NCBI GenBank assembly: GCA_965216205.1
Contig: OZ244139.1
Coordinates: forward strand, 4,278,001-4,342,000
Direction: 5' to 3'
DNA length: 64,000 nt
DNA from: CADEDH01 sp965216205
GTDB lineage: Bacteria; Actinomycetota; Acidimicrobiia; Acidimicrobiales; SZUA-35
Made by a program: the position numbers and the translations under genes. The notes beneath the pieces were generated by a model. It had not been told where the DNA came from. It ran no database searches and was given only the letters and a program-made list of their open reading frames with translations. Shown here in pieces: positions 8,585 to 17,652 of the stretch (its first letter is position 1; each line of letters starts with the position of its first letter).

Positions 8585-9376
8585 TCAACTCTGCAGGAAC
8601 TCGACGATCGCAGGGAACGCCGACCGGTCCTGCAGGAGGAAGAGGTGACCGCCCTGGAAGATCTGGAGCTCGGCACCGTCGATGCCATCGGCGAGGGCTT
8701 GGGCGTTGACGAGCGGCGCCTGGTCGTCGAACTCGCCGGCGCACACGAGGGTGGGCGCGGCGATCTCGCCGAGCTTGCCGGACACGTCGTGTTCGGCCCG
8801 TGCCAGGAGTTGCAGCGTCGACCCTCGGGCCACCTCGGGGTCGGGCTCGGCCCGCATCCGTTCGATGAGCACATCGTAGAACGAGCCGAGGCCGGGTATC
8901 GGGTCGTCGGCCCCGGGATCCCAGCGGGAGTCGAGGAGTCCGAGCTTCAGCTCGATCGCAGCCTCGGTGTCGAGATCGAGCAGGGTGTGCAACGGGAACG
9001 ATGGCAGCGACCCGCCCGGTGACGTGCAGTTGAGGACCATCCTGTCGACCCGGTCGGGGTGGAGGATCGCGAGGTTGAGCGCCACCATGCCGCCGAAGCT
9101 GGTGCCCACGATGTGGGCCGAGTCCCAACCGGCCGCCTCGATGAGGGCCGCAGCATCGTCGGCGTAGTCGGCCATCGTGTAGGGCCCGGCCGGTTTCGAT
9201 GTCCGACCGAGGCCGCGCTGGTCGTAGTGGACCACGTCGAAGTGCTCGTTGAGGGGCGACCGCTCGGGGCGGGCGTTGCGCAGGTCGCCGCCACTGCCAC
9301 TGATGTTCAGCAGCGGTGGTCCGTCGCCGTAGCGCTCGTGGTAGAGGTCGAGCCCGTTGATCTCCAGCAGCGGCAC
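8585..9376 (-). CDS. Alpha/beta hydrolase
   Basis: 263 residues from GTG at 9376, which gives the standard start PLLEINGLDLYHERYG; a GTG at 9406 would add ten residues. The nucleophile elbow GTSFGG (serine near residue 97), the oxyanion segment HYDQRGLGRTSKP, the acid region AGEFDDQ and the late histidine in FQGGHLFLL make a complete triad. The substrate is unknown; esters and lactones of catabolic intermediates are common. It is transcribed away from the MetE-like gene and leads into the SDR. Confidence 0.85.
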   Translation of the reverse strand: MPLLEINGLDLYHERYGDGPPLLNISGSGGDLRNARPERSPLNEHFDVVHYDQRGLGRTSKPAGPYTMADYADDAAALIEAAGWDSAHIVGTSFGGMVALNLAILHPDRVDRMVLNCTSPGGSLPSFPLHTLLDLDTEAAIELKLGLLDSRWDPGADDPIPGLGSFYDVLIERMRAEPDPEVARGSTLQLLARAEHDVSGKLGEIAAPTLVCAGEFDDQAPLVNAQALADGIDGAELQIFQGGHLFLLQDRSAFPAIVEFLQS

Positions 9377-9455
9377 GTCGCCCGGTCTAGGGACATCGCC
9401 GAGCACCTGTCAAGCTTCGTCGACGTCCACGGTCCGCCTCGAACCGGCGCGCTGC

Positions 9456-9461
9456 TAGCGT
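9456..9461 (+). promoter_or_regulatory. -10 hexamer TAGCGT of the MetE-like gene
   Basis: Eight nucleotides precede the ATG at 9470. It lies in the divergent interval with the alpha/beta hydrolase gene. Confidence 0.5.
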
Positions 9462-9469
9462 CTCGCCCG

Positions 9470-10513
9470 ATGCCGGGAAGAGACGTGTTGTTGGTGGGGA
9501 GCATTCCGCTCACCGATCGTCACGAGGTGTTGGCGCTCGTGGCCGAGCAACTCGGGACCGGCCTGGCGAGGGTGCCCGACGGGGAGACCGGCGTGCGGTC
9601 GAACTGGATCGGGTGGCAGCGCCCGCACTTCGCCTCGCTCCCCGGCGTCGAACCGATCGATGGTCCCGAGCGGGAGTACCAGCTCGGGCCGCCGTTCCGG
9701 CTCACGGGCGATGCCGGCACCGACTCGGCGGCGGCATCGCCCGTCGAGTTCGGCCCGCTCGGTTTCGCCGACGAGGCGATCGAGTCCCACCCCGCGTTCG
9801 TCGCCCGTCGCTCAGCGGGTGACTTCGCCGACGACGCACGGTTGCAGGTGTCGATTCCCACACCGTTTGCGCCCCTGTACTCGTTCGTGGCCTACGAGTC
9901 ACAGGGCGCGATCTACCCGCCGTACGAGACGGCGATGCTGCGGGAGGTGGCGCGCCTCTGCGACGCGATTCCCCACCGCGATCTCGCGATCCAGTGGGAC
10001 GTGGCGACCGAGATGTCGATCTTCGAGGGTCTCCACCCGGTGCCGTTCCTCGGCCCGGAGCCCCGGGATTGGCTGCTCGACCGGCTCGCCCAGCTCGGCG
10101 ATGCCGTCCCCGGTGAGGTCGAGCTCGGGTACCACCTCTGCTACGGCTCGATGAACAACCGCCACTGGAAGGAACCGGAGGACCTCGGGGTCTGCGTGGC
10201 GACGGCCAACGCGATCCTCGACCGGCTCGGCCGGGCCGTGTCGTGGTTCCACGTGCCGGTCCCCGTCGACCGTGCCGACGACGACTACTTCGCCCCGCTC
10301 GGCGAGCTGCGGCGCAGCCCGGGGACGGCCCTGTATCTCGGCCTGCTCCACGACGCCGACGGGCTCGACGGCGCCCGCCGCCGGGCCGCCGCCGCGGCCC
10401 GTCACACCGACGTCCCGTTCGGCATCGCCACCGAGTGCGGGCTCGGCCGGCGCGACCCCGCCGACGTCGCCGCGATCATCGAACTGCACGCCAGCGCCGG
10501 CATTGCGGTCTGA
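9470..10513 (+). CDS. UROD/MetE-like TIM-barrel protein
   Basis: 347 residues. It resembles the C-terminal barrel of cobalamin-independent methionine synthase: VGSIPLTDRHEV at the start, the segment ELGYHLCYGSMNN in the middle, and TECGLGRRDPADV near the end, where MetE has its zinc cysteine. It lacks the N-terminal MetE half, so it is not a complete methionine synthase. Methyl transfer to a thiol is the family theme, but the substrate here is unknown. It is followed after 7 bp by the HAD gene. Confidence 0.6.
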   Translation: MPGRDVLLVGSIPLTDRHEVLALVAEQLGTGLARVPDGETGVRSNWIGWQRPHFASLPGVEPIDGPEREYQLGPPFRLTGDAGTDSAAASPVEFGPLGFADEAIESHPAFVARRSAGDFADDARLQVSIPTPFAPLYSFVAYESQGAIYPPYETAMLREVARLCDAIPHRDLAIQWDVATEMSIFEGLHPVPFLGPEPRDWLLDRLAQLGDAVPGEVELGYHLCYGSMNNRHWKEPEDLGVCVATANAILDRLGRAVSWFHVPVPVDRADDDYFAPLGELRRSPGTALYLGLLHDADGLDGARRRAAAAARHTDVPFGIATECGLGRRDPADVAAIIELHASAGIAV

Positions 10514-10520
10514 GCGCCGG

Positions 10521-11126
10521 ATGTCGATCGTCTGCGTGTTGTTCGATCTCGACGGCGTCATTCGGCACTTCGACGACGACGCTCGGCAGCGGATCGAGCG
10601 GCGGCACGGTCTGGCCGACGGTGAGCTGATCGCGACCGCGAGCACGCCGGATCTGCTCGGTCGACTGGTGACCGGCCGACTGACCAGGGCCGCGTGGTCG
10701 GCCGAGGTCGGACGGCGGGTCGGGTCGCCGGAGGCGGCTGCGGCGTGGACGGTCGACATCGGAACACCGGACCCGGCCGTGCTCGACCTCGTCGACGAGA
10801 TCCGGGCCGGTGACGTCCTCGCGGCGATCCTCACCAACGGCACCGACACGATCGCCGCCGAGCTCGCGATCCTCGGCATCGATCGGCACGTCGACCGGGT
10901 GTTCAACACCGCCGAGATCGGTGTCGCCAAGCCCGACCCCAGCGTCTTCCGCCATGTCTGTGAAGCCCTCGACGTCGTCCCCGAGTCCGTCTTCTTCACC
11001 GACGACTCGCCGCGGAACGTCGAAGGGGCCGCCGGGGTCGGCATGACCGCGGTCCACTACACCGGCGTCGATCCCCTGCGGCGCGACCTCCGGGAGGCCG
11101 GTGTCGACGTCGGATCCGGTGGGTAG
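10521..11126 (+). CDS. HAD-superfamily hydrolase
   Basis: 201 residues. The four HAD motifs are visible: FDLDGV (nucleophile Asp9, acid Asp11), ILTNGT (motif II), VAKPDPSVF (lysine, motif III) and FFTDDSPRNVEGA (motif IV). A helical cap lies between motifs I and II, as in subfamily IA phosphatases of the epoxide-hydrolase N-domain/haloacid type. Probably a small-molecule phosphatase in the cytosol. The tail SGG ends 49 bp before the ATG chosen for the HD-GYP gene. Confidence 0.85.
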   Translation: MSIVCVLFDLDGVIRHFDDDARQRIERRHGLADGELIATASTPDLLGRLVTGRLTRAAWSAEVGRRVGSPEAAAAWTVDIGTPDPAVLDLVDEIRAGDVLAAILTNGTDTIAAELAILGIDRHVDRVFNTAEIGVAKPDPSVFRHVCEALDVVPESVFFTDDSPRNVEGAAGVGMTAVHYTGVDPLRRDLREAGVDVGSGG

Positions 11127-11175
11127 GCCGGCCCATCGGGTAAAGGGTCGAGCCGATCACGACGATGCTTCATGG

Positions 11176-12273
11176 ATGACGACGGCAACCCGTCGCTCCA
11201 CCAGCGAGGATCGGATCTGGCATCGGAGACCCTCCTGTGCCAACGCTGTTCTCGCCGCGTTCGCCGTCGTCCCGATCGTGCTTGCCTTCGTCGCAACGCT
11301 GTGGGCCGCCCCGGCGCTGCCGTCGATCGGCGGTCCGCTCGGGCTGATCGTGTACTTCGCCGGTGTCATCGCGGTGGGGGCGGCCAGCGCCCTCCTCACG
11401 TCGCGGGCCGTGAGCCGGGGCCTGCGGTTGGCGTCGTTGCTGAACATGTCGCTCGTCTTTCCCGACCGCGCCCCGTCGCGTATCCGGCTGGCGGTGCAGA
11501 TGGGTACGGTCCGCCGCCTCCGCCGAGCGCTCGCCAACGGTGAATCCCCGGTCACGGACGATCGGCAGGCAGCAGCGGAGCACCTGGTCACCCTCGTGGC
11601 CGAGCTCGGTCGCCATGAGCCGCTCCCGACCGCCCACAGCGAGGCTGTCCGGGTCTACGCCGACCTGATCGGTCTCCAGCTCGGCCTCCCGCTCGTCGAG
11701 CGGCAGTTCCTGTCGTGGGCCGCGATCCTGCACGACATCGGCAAGCTCGCCGTGCCGGCCGACATCCTGAGCCAGGTCGACGCCCCGTCCGAGGTGGAGT
11801 GGGCGATCCTCCAACAGCACCCCGTCACCGGGGCGAAGCTCGTCGAACCCCTCGCCGACTGGCTCGGCGAGTGGCGGTTCGCCGCTGGCGACCACCACGA
11901 GCGATGGGACGGTTCGGGCTACCCGGAGGGTCTCGCCGGCAACGAGATCTCGCTCGCCGGGCGGATCGTCGCCGTGGCCGACGCCTACGACGCCATGACG
12001 TCGTACCGCGGCTACCGGTCGGCCAAGGACGTCACCGCTGCCCGCGAGGAGCTGACGCGCTGCGCAGGCACGCAGTTCGATCCCATCGTGGTCCATGCGA
12101 TGCTGGCGGCGGCACCGTCCACCGCGCTTCCGGCGGCGAGCGTCGACTCGCGGCTGGGCACGGTGGTGTCGCGGATCCTGACCGCGCCCACGATGGGCAC
12201 CCTCATGGCCACGTCGGTCGCGATCGCGGTGACCACGGGGGCGATCCTCACGGTGCTCGGCGCCGGTCCCTGA
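11176..12273 (+). CDS. HD-GYP domain cyclic-di-GMP phosphodiesterase, membrane-bound
   Basis: 365 residues from ATG 11176 (GTG 11101 is an alternative inside the HAD gene). Two membrane helices lie near residues 27-50 and 55-80, with a third at the C-terminus (last 25 residues). The HD-GYP domain between them has HSEAVRVYADL, the metal motif HDIGKL, then HHERWDGSGYP, the diagnostic GYP signature, and ADAYDAMTSYRGYR. All metal ligands seem intact. It should hydrolyse c-di-GMP to pGpG or GMP. No sensor domain other than the membrane part is seen. Confidence 0.85.
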   Translation: MTTATRRSTSEDRIWHRRPSCANAVLAAFAVVPIVLAFVATLWAAPALPSIGGPLGLIVYFAGVIAVGAASALLTSRAVSRGLRLASLLNMSLVFPDRAPSRIRLAVQMGTVRRLRRALANGESPVTDDRQAAAEHLVTLVAELGRHEPLPTAHSEAVRVYADLIGLQLGLPLVERQFLSWAAILHDIGKLAVPADILSQVDAPSEVEWAILQQHPVTGAKLVEPLADWLGEWRFAAGDHHERWDGSGYPEGLAGNEISLAGRIVAVADAYDAMTSYRGYRSAKDVTAAREELTRCAGTQFDPIVVHAMLAAAPSTALPAASVDSRLGTVVSRILTAPTMGTLMATSVAIAVTTGAILTVLGAGP

Positions 12274-12384
12274 TCCCCGTCGAAGGGACAAACCGGGTCG
12301 GTGCGAGCGAGACTGAGGTCGCCGGTGCTGGCCTCCCAGAACCGACGGCGACCGGCATTCGACTGCCCGAGGGGAATCAGACGC

Positions 12385-14019
12385 ATGAACGTGGCCCAAG
12401 CCATCGCACGGATCCTGAAAGCGGAGGGGGTGGAGATCCTCTTCGCCTATCCGGTGAACCCGCTCATCGAGGCGGCGGCCGAGGTCGACATCCGCACGGT
12501 GATCGTGCGGCAGGAGCGGGTCGGGCTCCACATGGCCGATGCCTACAGCCGCCTCAGCTCCGGCGACAAGCTCGGCGTGTTCTGCATGCAGCACGGGCCC
12601 GGGGCGGAGAATGCCTACGGCGGCGTGGCCCAGGCATACGGCGAGTCGGTTCCGATCATGGTGATCCCGATGGGCTATCCCACCCGGCTGATGAACGTGG
12701 AGCCGAACTTCAGCTCGTGGCGCCAGATGCAGGGCGTGGCCAAGCTGACCGACCACATCGGCGACGCCAAGATGGTGGAGGAGACGATGCTCCGAGGCTT
12801 CGCCGCCCTCCGGAACGGCCCACCCCGACCGGTGGTCATCGAGGTGGCGGCCGACGTGTTCGCCGCCGAGGCGGCCGACCCCACCGACTCCTACGTACCG
12901 GCGCTCCGCACCCGTTCCGCCCCCGACCCGAACGACGTGGTGGCGGCAGCGGCGGTACTGGCCAGCGCCGAGCGTCCCGTGATCTATGCCGGCCAGGGCA
13001 TCCACTACGCCCGGGCGTGGGACGAGCTGCGATCCCTGGCCGAGAAGCTCCAGGCACCGGTCACCACCACCCTCGCCGGGAAGTCGGCCTTTCCCGAAGA
13101 CCATCCACTGTCGCTCGGCACGGCGGGGCGGACGATCGGCAAGCAGGTCCGCGACTTCCTCGACGATGCCGACGTGGTCCTGGCGATCGGGGCCAGCCTC
13201 ACCCGCACCGGATTCGGCCAGCGCATGCCGAAGACCACGATCATCCACGCCACCGGCAACCCCGGCGACGTGGAGAAGGACGTGGCGGTGCAGCACGCCC
13301 TCGTGGGCGATGCCCAACTCACCCTCGATGCGCTCGCCGCCGCCATCGGCTCGAGCGCGGAGGATCGGGCGGCGGCCAGGGCCGAGTCGGTCCCCACCGA
13401 GATCGCGGCAACGAAGCAGGCGTGGCTCGACGAGTGGAAGCCGAAGCTCACCAACAACGAAGCACCGATCAACCCGTACCGGGTCGTCCACGAGCTGAAC
13501 CGCCTCGTCGACAAGGAGAGCTGCATCGTCACCCACGACGCCGGCAGCCCCCGCGATCAGATGACGCCGTTCTTCGAGGCGACGAGCCCGCTCAGCTACC
13601 TGGGTTGGGGCAAGACCACGCAGCTCGGCTACGGCCTCGGGCTGGCGATGGGAGCCAAGCTGGCCCATCCCGACAAGCTGTGCGTGAACGTGTGGGGTGA
13701 CGCCGCGATCGGGTTCACCGGTATGGACTTCGAGACCGCGGTGCGGGAGCGGATCCCGATCCTGTCGATCCTGCTCAACAACTTCTCGATGGCGATCGAG
13801 ATCCCGATCATGCAGGTCGCCCAGGAGAAGTTCGGGAGCACCGACATCTCCGGCCACTATGCCGACATGGCCGTGGCGTTCGGCGGGTACGGCGAGCGGA
13901 TCGAGGACCCCAACGACATCGTGGCCGCCCTCGAGCGGGGCATCGCCAAGACCGAGGAGGGGGTGCCGGTGCTCCTCGAGTTCATCACCGACAAAGAGAT
14001 CAGCTACTCCACCCACTGA
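12385..14019 (+). CDS. Thiamine-pyrophosphate-dependent enzyme (acetolactate-synthase-like)
   Basis: 544 residues with the three-domain order of the acetohydroxyacid synthase/benzoylformate decarboxylase superfamily. The pyrimidine domain has the catalytic glutamate in VRQERVGLHMA. The middle domain has VIYAGQGIHYARAW. The PP domain has WGDAAIGFTGMDFETA ... LLNN, where the usual GDG is GDA. The ATG at 12385 has AGGGGAA upstream. Two bases separate it from the LDH2-type dehydrogenase, so the pair likely acts on one 2-oxo-acid or hydroxy-acid pathway. It is not an obvious IlvB, because the FAD-type segments look different. Confidence 0.85.
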   Translation: MNVAQAIARILKAEGVEILFAYPVNPLIEAAAEVDIRTVIVRQERVGLHMADAYSRLSSGDKLGVFCMQHGPGAENAYGGVAQAYGESVPIMVIPMGYPTRLMNVEPNFSSWRQMQGVAKLTDHIGDAKMVEETMLRGFAALRNGPPRPVVIEVAADVFAAEAADPTDSYVPALRTRSAPDPNDVVAAAAVLASAERPVIYAGQGIHYARAWDELRSLAEKLQAPVTTTLAGKSAFPEDHPLSLGTAGRTIGKQVRDFLDDADVVLAIGASLTRTGFGQRMPKTTIIHATGNPGDVEKDVAVQHALVGDAQLTLDALAAAIGSSAEDRAAARAESVPTEIAATKQAWLDEWKPKLTNNEAPINPYRVVHELNRLVDKESCIVTHDAGSPRDQMTPFFEATSPLSYLGWGKTTQLGYGLGLAMGAKLAHPDKLCVNVWGDAAIGFTGMDFETAVRERIPILSILLNNFSMAIEIPIMQVAQEKFGSTDISGHYADMAVAFGGYGERIEDPNDIVAALERGIAKTEEGVPVLLEFITDKEISYSTH

Positions 14020-14021
14020 CC

Positions 14022-15137
14022 ATGACCGACTCCTCCTCCTATGCAGCTCGATCGACGGCCACACGATTCACCGTTCCCGACGAGATCGCCGTCCGGGTCG
14101 ATCAGGCCGACATGCGGGCGACGGTCGAGGCGATCCTCGCGGCGAAGGGGATGTCGGCCGGGGATGCGGCCCAAGCGGCCGACACGCTGCTCTACGCCGA
14201 CCTGCGGGGCATCGACTCCCACGGGGTGTCGAACATGTTCCCCACCTACGTGGCGTGGCTCGACGACGGCACCCTCGACCCCGCCGCCCAGCCCCGGGTG
14301 ATCCGGGAGGCGGCGGCGGTGGCCACCATCGACGACGGTGGCGGGCTCGGCCTGGCCACCGGGCCGAGGGCCATGGACCTGGCGATCGAGAAGGCGGAGG
14401 CCTGCGGTATCGGAGCGGTGTCGGTCACCAACGGCCGGCACTACGGCGCCGCCGCCTACCACGCCCACCGGGCGATCGCCCACGACATGATCGGTGTCTC
14501 GATGACGATCGGTGGGCTGCAGGTGCTCCCCACGTTCGGGGCGAAGCCCATGGTGGGCCTGAACCCGATCGCGATCGCCGTCACCGGCGGGTCCGAGGCG
14601 CCGTTCGTGTTCGACGCCTCGATGAGCTCGGTGGCGGGGAACAAGATCAGGATCGCCCGCCGGCTCGGGTCCACGGTCGCCCCGGGGTGGATCGCCGACG
14701 TCGACGGAAACCCGATCCTCGCCGAGTCGGCCGTGCCCGACGAGTTCTTCATGCTCCCCACCGGCGGCACCCGCGAGGGCGGTTCGCACAAGGGGTACAG
14801 CCTGGCGGTCATGGTCGACATCCTGTGTGGCGTGCTGGCCGGCAATCCGCCCGGGTTCCTCCGGCCCCGGGGCGACGTGTCGCACCACTTCCTCGCCTAC
14901 AAGATCGAGGCCTTCTGCGATCTGGCCGACTTCACCGCCCACATGGAGGCGTTCCTCGCAGGGCTGCGGGACACCCCGCCGGCCGAAGGCCACGAGCGCG
15001 TGCTCTACGCCGGCCTGGCCGAGCACGAGACCGAGCAGGACCGACGCCGCAACGGCATCCCCTACCACCCCGACGTGGTGCAGTACTTCATCGACACCGC
15101 GACCGAGTGCGGGGCCGCCCATCAGCTCGCGCTGTAG
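14022..15137 (+). CDS. Malate/L-lactate dehydrogenase family (LDH2) NAD(P)H oxidoreductase
   Basis: 371 residues, normal for the LDH2/MDG2 family, which reduces 2-oxo acids or oxidises ureidoglycolate and sulfolactate with a non-Rossmann fold. Key segments are DLRGIDSHGVSNMFP with the catalytic histidine, SVTNGRHYGAAAYH, PMVGLNPIAIA and SHKGYSLAVMVDILCGVLAG. It follows the TPP enzyme by 2 bp. The 70-residue C-terminal region with DVSHHFLAYKIEAF is standard. Confidence 0.85.
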   Translation: MTDSSSYAARSTATRFTVPDEIAVRVDQADMRATVEAILAAKGMSAGDAAQAADTLLYADLRGIDSHGVSNMFPTYVAWLDDGTLDPAAQPRVIREAAAVATIDDGGGLGLATGPRAMDLAIEKAEACGIGAVSVTNGRHYGAAAYHAHRAIAHDMIGVSMTIGGLQVLPTFGAKPMVGLNPIAIAVTGGSEAPFVFDASMSSVAGNKIRIARRLGSTVAPGWIADVDGNPILAESAVPDEFFMLPTGGTREGGSHKGYSLAVMVDILCGVLAGNPPGFLRPRGDVSHHFLAYKIEAFCDLADFTAHMEAFLAGLRDTPPAEGHERVLYAGLAEHETEQDRRRNGIPYHPDVVQYFIDTATECGAAHQLAL

Positions 15138-15153
15138 GTCGAGCCCAGCGCGC

Positions 15154-16396
15154 TCACGCGGCGCAGTCTGGGTGGTCGTGTTTCCACCGGTTGTGGGGTC
15201 CGCAGAGCATTTGCCCGTTGGTGAGGTTGGTGGGCCCGCCCCTCGAGTGGGGGTGCACGTGGTCGGCTTGGAGCCAGGCGTGGGGTGCGTCACAGCCCGT
15301 GGCTCGGCATCGGCCTCTGGCCCGGATGAGGAGGAGGTGTTTCATCCAGGTCGGAAACGACCGTGATTGAGCGGATGCTTGGATGATCTTGTTGTTGGTG
15401 TCGAACACCACCCGCCGGAACCTGGCCACCGCCACCGCTACCAGGGCCAGGCGGGGGTCGAGGGGTGTGCCGTCGAGGAACTCGCAGCGCCGATCGACAT
15501 CACGGCCATCCAACTCCAGCGGCGGGATCGCCGGGTCGAGGAGCCGGGCGATGGTGTTGTCGGCCACGTCTTGGGACATGACGATGTTCACCAACGGGGT
15601 CACGGTGACCGCATCCCCGTGCTCGTGACCCCTCGTGATCGAGGTTCACCAGGGCATCAGCCATGCGCCGGGCCGGGGGTCGGGGTGGGACCTCGTCGTG
15701 GGTTTCGGCTTGGAACAGGCGTTGGGTTTCGGTGTCCAACGCGGTGGTGAACACCGAACCCGCCAACCCGTCCAAGTGGAACGTCCCGGTGATGGTCCCG
15801 TCGGGGCCTCTGCGGTAGGTGACCCGATTGTTACGTTGCTGATCGGCGGGGGCGTCACCATCGGGATCAGCGTTCAACAACCAGTAGCCACACACCCGCT
15901 TGAAATCAACCCAGTCACAATCCCTCGCAGCGGCGACCAGGTACTCCTGAGCCTCCACCAACCGATGCCGGGTACGGCCATTGTCCAGGCCCCGGAGCTC
16001 GTTCAGGTGGTGACGGGTCAGGGTCCCCTCGGTCCACGCCGCCGCGAACACCGGGAAGTCGGTGACCCACCACCCTCGACGGGCCAGACCCTGCACACTC
16101 CGTTTCGGTTCGTGGCACTCGATCGCCACCACCTGAGCCGCGTTCTGACACCCCACCACCCCAAACGCCGAAGACGCCTCGACCGCACCATCAGCGCAGG
16201 CCAACGCCTGGGCAGTCACCGCCTCCAACCGAGAAGCCTGACGACGCACCTCGGCCGCCCATTCGGCCAACTCCACCGGCCGCATCGCCACCAACCCAGT
16301 GCCGGCAACCTCATCAACCGCCGCGATCAACCCAGCAAGCGCAACGCCGTCGCTGTCACCACCGCCACCACGGCCGACTGTCTCCCCCTCCGCCAT
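15154..16396 (-). pseudogene. DUF222/HNH endonuclease gene, broken by a 1-nt frameshift
   Basis: The N-terminal DUF222 half (ATG at 16396) runs to about 15640. The HNH half (CRATGC, ADHVHPHSRGGPTNL, MLCGPHNRWKH) continues in another frame to the stop at 15154. On the coding strand, removing the G at 15640 turns LDHEGSRARG into LITRGHEHGDAVTV and joins the two frames perfectly. So the lesion is a single extra base, caused either by mutation or by a sequencing error. Intact, it would be about 413 residues. DUF222/HNH genes are repeated selfish-looking endonuclease genes in actinobacteria; a second, intact copy lies at 57003-58481. Confidence 0.85.
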
Positions 16397-16403
16397 AACA
16401 GGT

Positions 16404-16428
16404 AGCCTAGCAGATCTAGTTCTCCTAG
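16404..16428 (-). promoter_or_regulatory. Promoter of the HNH gene with three evenly spaced CTAG sites
   Basis: The -10 hexamer TAGGCT (16404-16409) is 7 nt from the ATG at 16396. CTAG occurs at 16407, 16416 and 16425, exactly 9 bp apart, and the first site overlaps the -10. The stretch is clearly more AT-rich than its surroundings. The even spacing suggests a protein-binding site, possibly autorepression, but this is inference. Confidence 0.5.
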
Positions 16429-16506
16429 AAAACCAGGCGGAGTGCCTTTCGTTGGTGACACGCGAGTGTGCGATCAACCCGGGCGAGCGGCGGCCGACAG
16501 GAGACG

Positions 16507-17280
16507 GTGTCCATCACCGCGGTCGGACCGCTCACTCGAATCAGGAACCGGCTCCTGCCAACCGCGTCGTCACGACGGCTCGATCCAGCCACCCGTCAGC
16601 TCGTCGACGAGATCCGCAGCGAGCGGCTGACGTATCTCACCAGGAATCGGCTGGCCGTGATCGCCGAGACCTGTCGTGCGGTCGAGGAATCCGGCGTCGA
16701 CGGCTCGATGATCGAGGCGGGGTGCGCCCTCGGTGGCTCGTCGATCCTCATCGCCAGGACCAAGGCCCCCGAGCGCCCCCTGTCGGTCCACGACGTGTTC
16801 GCCATGATCCCGCCGCCAACCGACGAGGACGGCGACGACGTCGACGACCGGTACGAAGTGATTCGCAGCGGGAAGGCCAAGGGCCTCGGCGGCGACCGGT
16901 ACTACGGGTATGAGGCCGACCTGATGTCGGTGGTGGCGGCCAACTTCAAGCGGCTCGGTGTCGATCGCGACGCCGCCCACGTGGCATTGGTGGAGGGCCT
17001 GGTGCAGGACACCCTGACGGTCGATGGTCCGGTCGCGTTCGCCCACATCGATGTCGACTGGTACGACCCGGTCCGCCATTGCCTCACCGAGATCGTGCCG
17101 AACCTGTCGGTCGGTGGGTCGATCGTCCTCGACGACTACTTCGACTGGTCGGGCTGCCGCACGGCGACCGACGAGTACTTCGACCTCGGCCACGACGGAT
17201 CCGCCGACGACCGGTTCAGCTTCACCGACGAGGCCGGCTCGCTCAAGATCACCCGGCTGACCCGGGACTGCGAGCGATAG
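16507..17280 (+). CDS. TylF/MycF-like class I SAM methyltransferase
   Basis: 257 residues from GTG 16507, with AGGAG just upstream; a GTG at 16468 would give 270. The SAM site begins MIEAGCALGGSSILIA. The metal-binding segment AHIDVDWYDPV and the later VLDDYFDW carry the aspartates seen in the macrocin O-methyltransferase family (PF05711), which methylates sugar hydroxyls with magnesium. No antibiotic gene cluster surrounds it, so the substrate is open; surface sugars are a possibility. Confidence 0.75.
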   Translation: MSITAVGPLTRIRNRLLPTASSRRLDPATRQLVDEIRSERLTYLTRNRLAVIAETCRAVEESGVDGSMIEAGCALGGSSILIARTKAPERPLSVHDVFAMIPPPTDEDGDDVDDRYEVIRSGKAKGLGGDRYYGYEADLMSVVAANFKRLGVDRDAAHVALVEGLVQDTLTVDGPVAFAHIDVDWYDPVRHCLTEIVPNLSVGGSIVLDDYFDWSGCRTATDEYFDLGHDGSADDRFSFTDEAGSLKITRLTRDCER

Positions 17281-17314
17281 CGAGCGACCACCAGCCGACG
17301 TGAACTGCGCTGGT

Positions 17315-17419
17315 TAGGCTCCTGCAATGACCGACCCAGCCGAGCTGACCGACCCAGCCGAGCTGATCGAGCTGACGGTCCGGTTCGAGCTCGTGCCGAC
17401 CGGGGGTGTGGCCGGCTGA
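17315..17419 (+). CDS. Possible 30-residue small protein with repeated TDPAEL, leaderless
   Basis: A TAGGCT hexamer (17315-17320) lies 6 nt before an ATG at 17327, the same spacing as at real genes here. The reading frame encodes 30 residues and ends at 17419. Its start contains TDPAEL twice, from an 18-bp direct duplication. The coding part is 17327-17419. I recognise no family. The promoter match is the only support, so it may be a leader peptide, a short regulatory transcript or chance. Confidence 0.25.
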
Positions 17420-17652
17420 CCGACCACACCCCGGCCGACGTCGGCGCGGACAGGAAGGGTGTGCCCACCAGGTGAGAGATGGTGGACACCCCTACGACGC
17501 CGACGGTCCCATGCGGACGGGAACTCGTTCGACTCAAGGATCGCCGACCCGTCGCCAGCTACCAAGACCGTGTCGGTGACCTAACACAACGTGCGACAAG
17601 CATCGAACACAAGCGCTGGCTTCGGCCCCCGACGAGCCGCTATACCGGCGCG
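17420..17652. other. Intergenic stretch without a recognisable gene
   Basis: Together with 17281-17326 this is a 372-bp gap between the methyltransferase and the CinA gene. Apart from the small reading frame above, I see only a TATACC sequence 6 nt before the cinA ATG, a weak -10 candidate. No hairpin or RNA gene was recognised. Confidence 0.5.

Noticed and set aside
11170..14064. Very long minus-strand reading frame opposite the HD-GYP and TPP-enzyme genes
   Set aside because: It is an antisense shadow of two well-recognised plus-strand genes, with Arg/Gly/His-rich composition and no domain.
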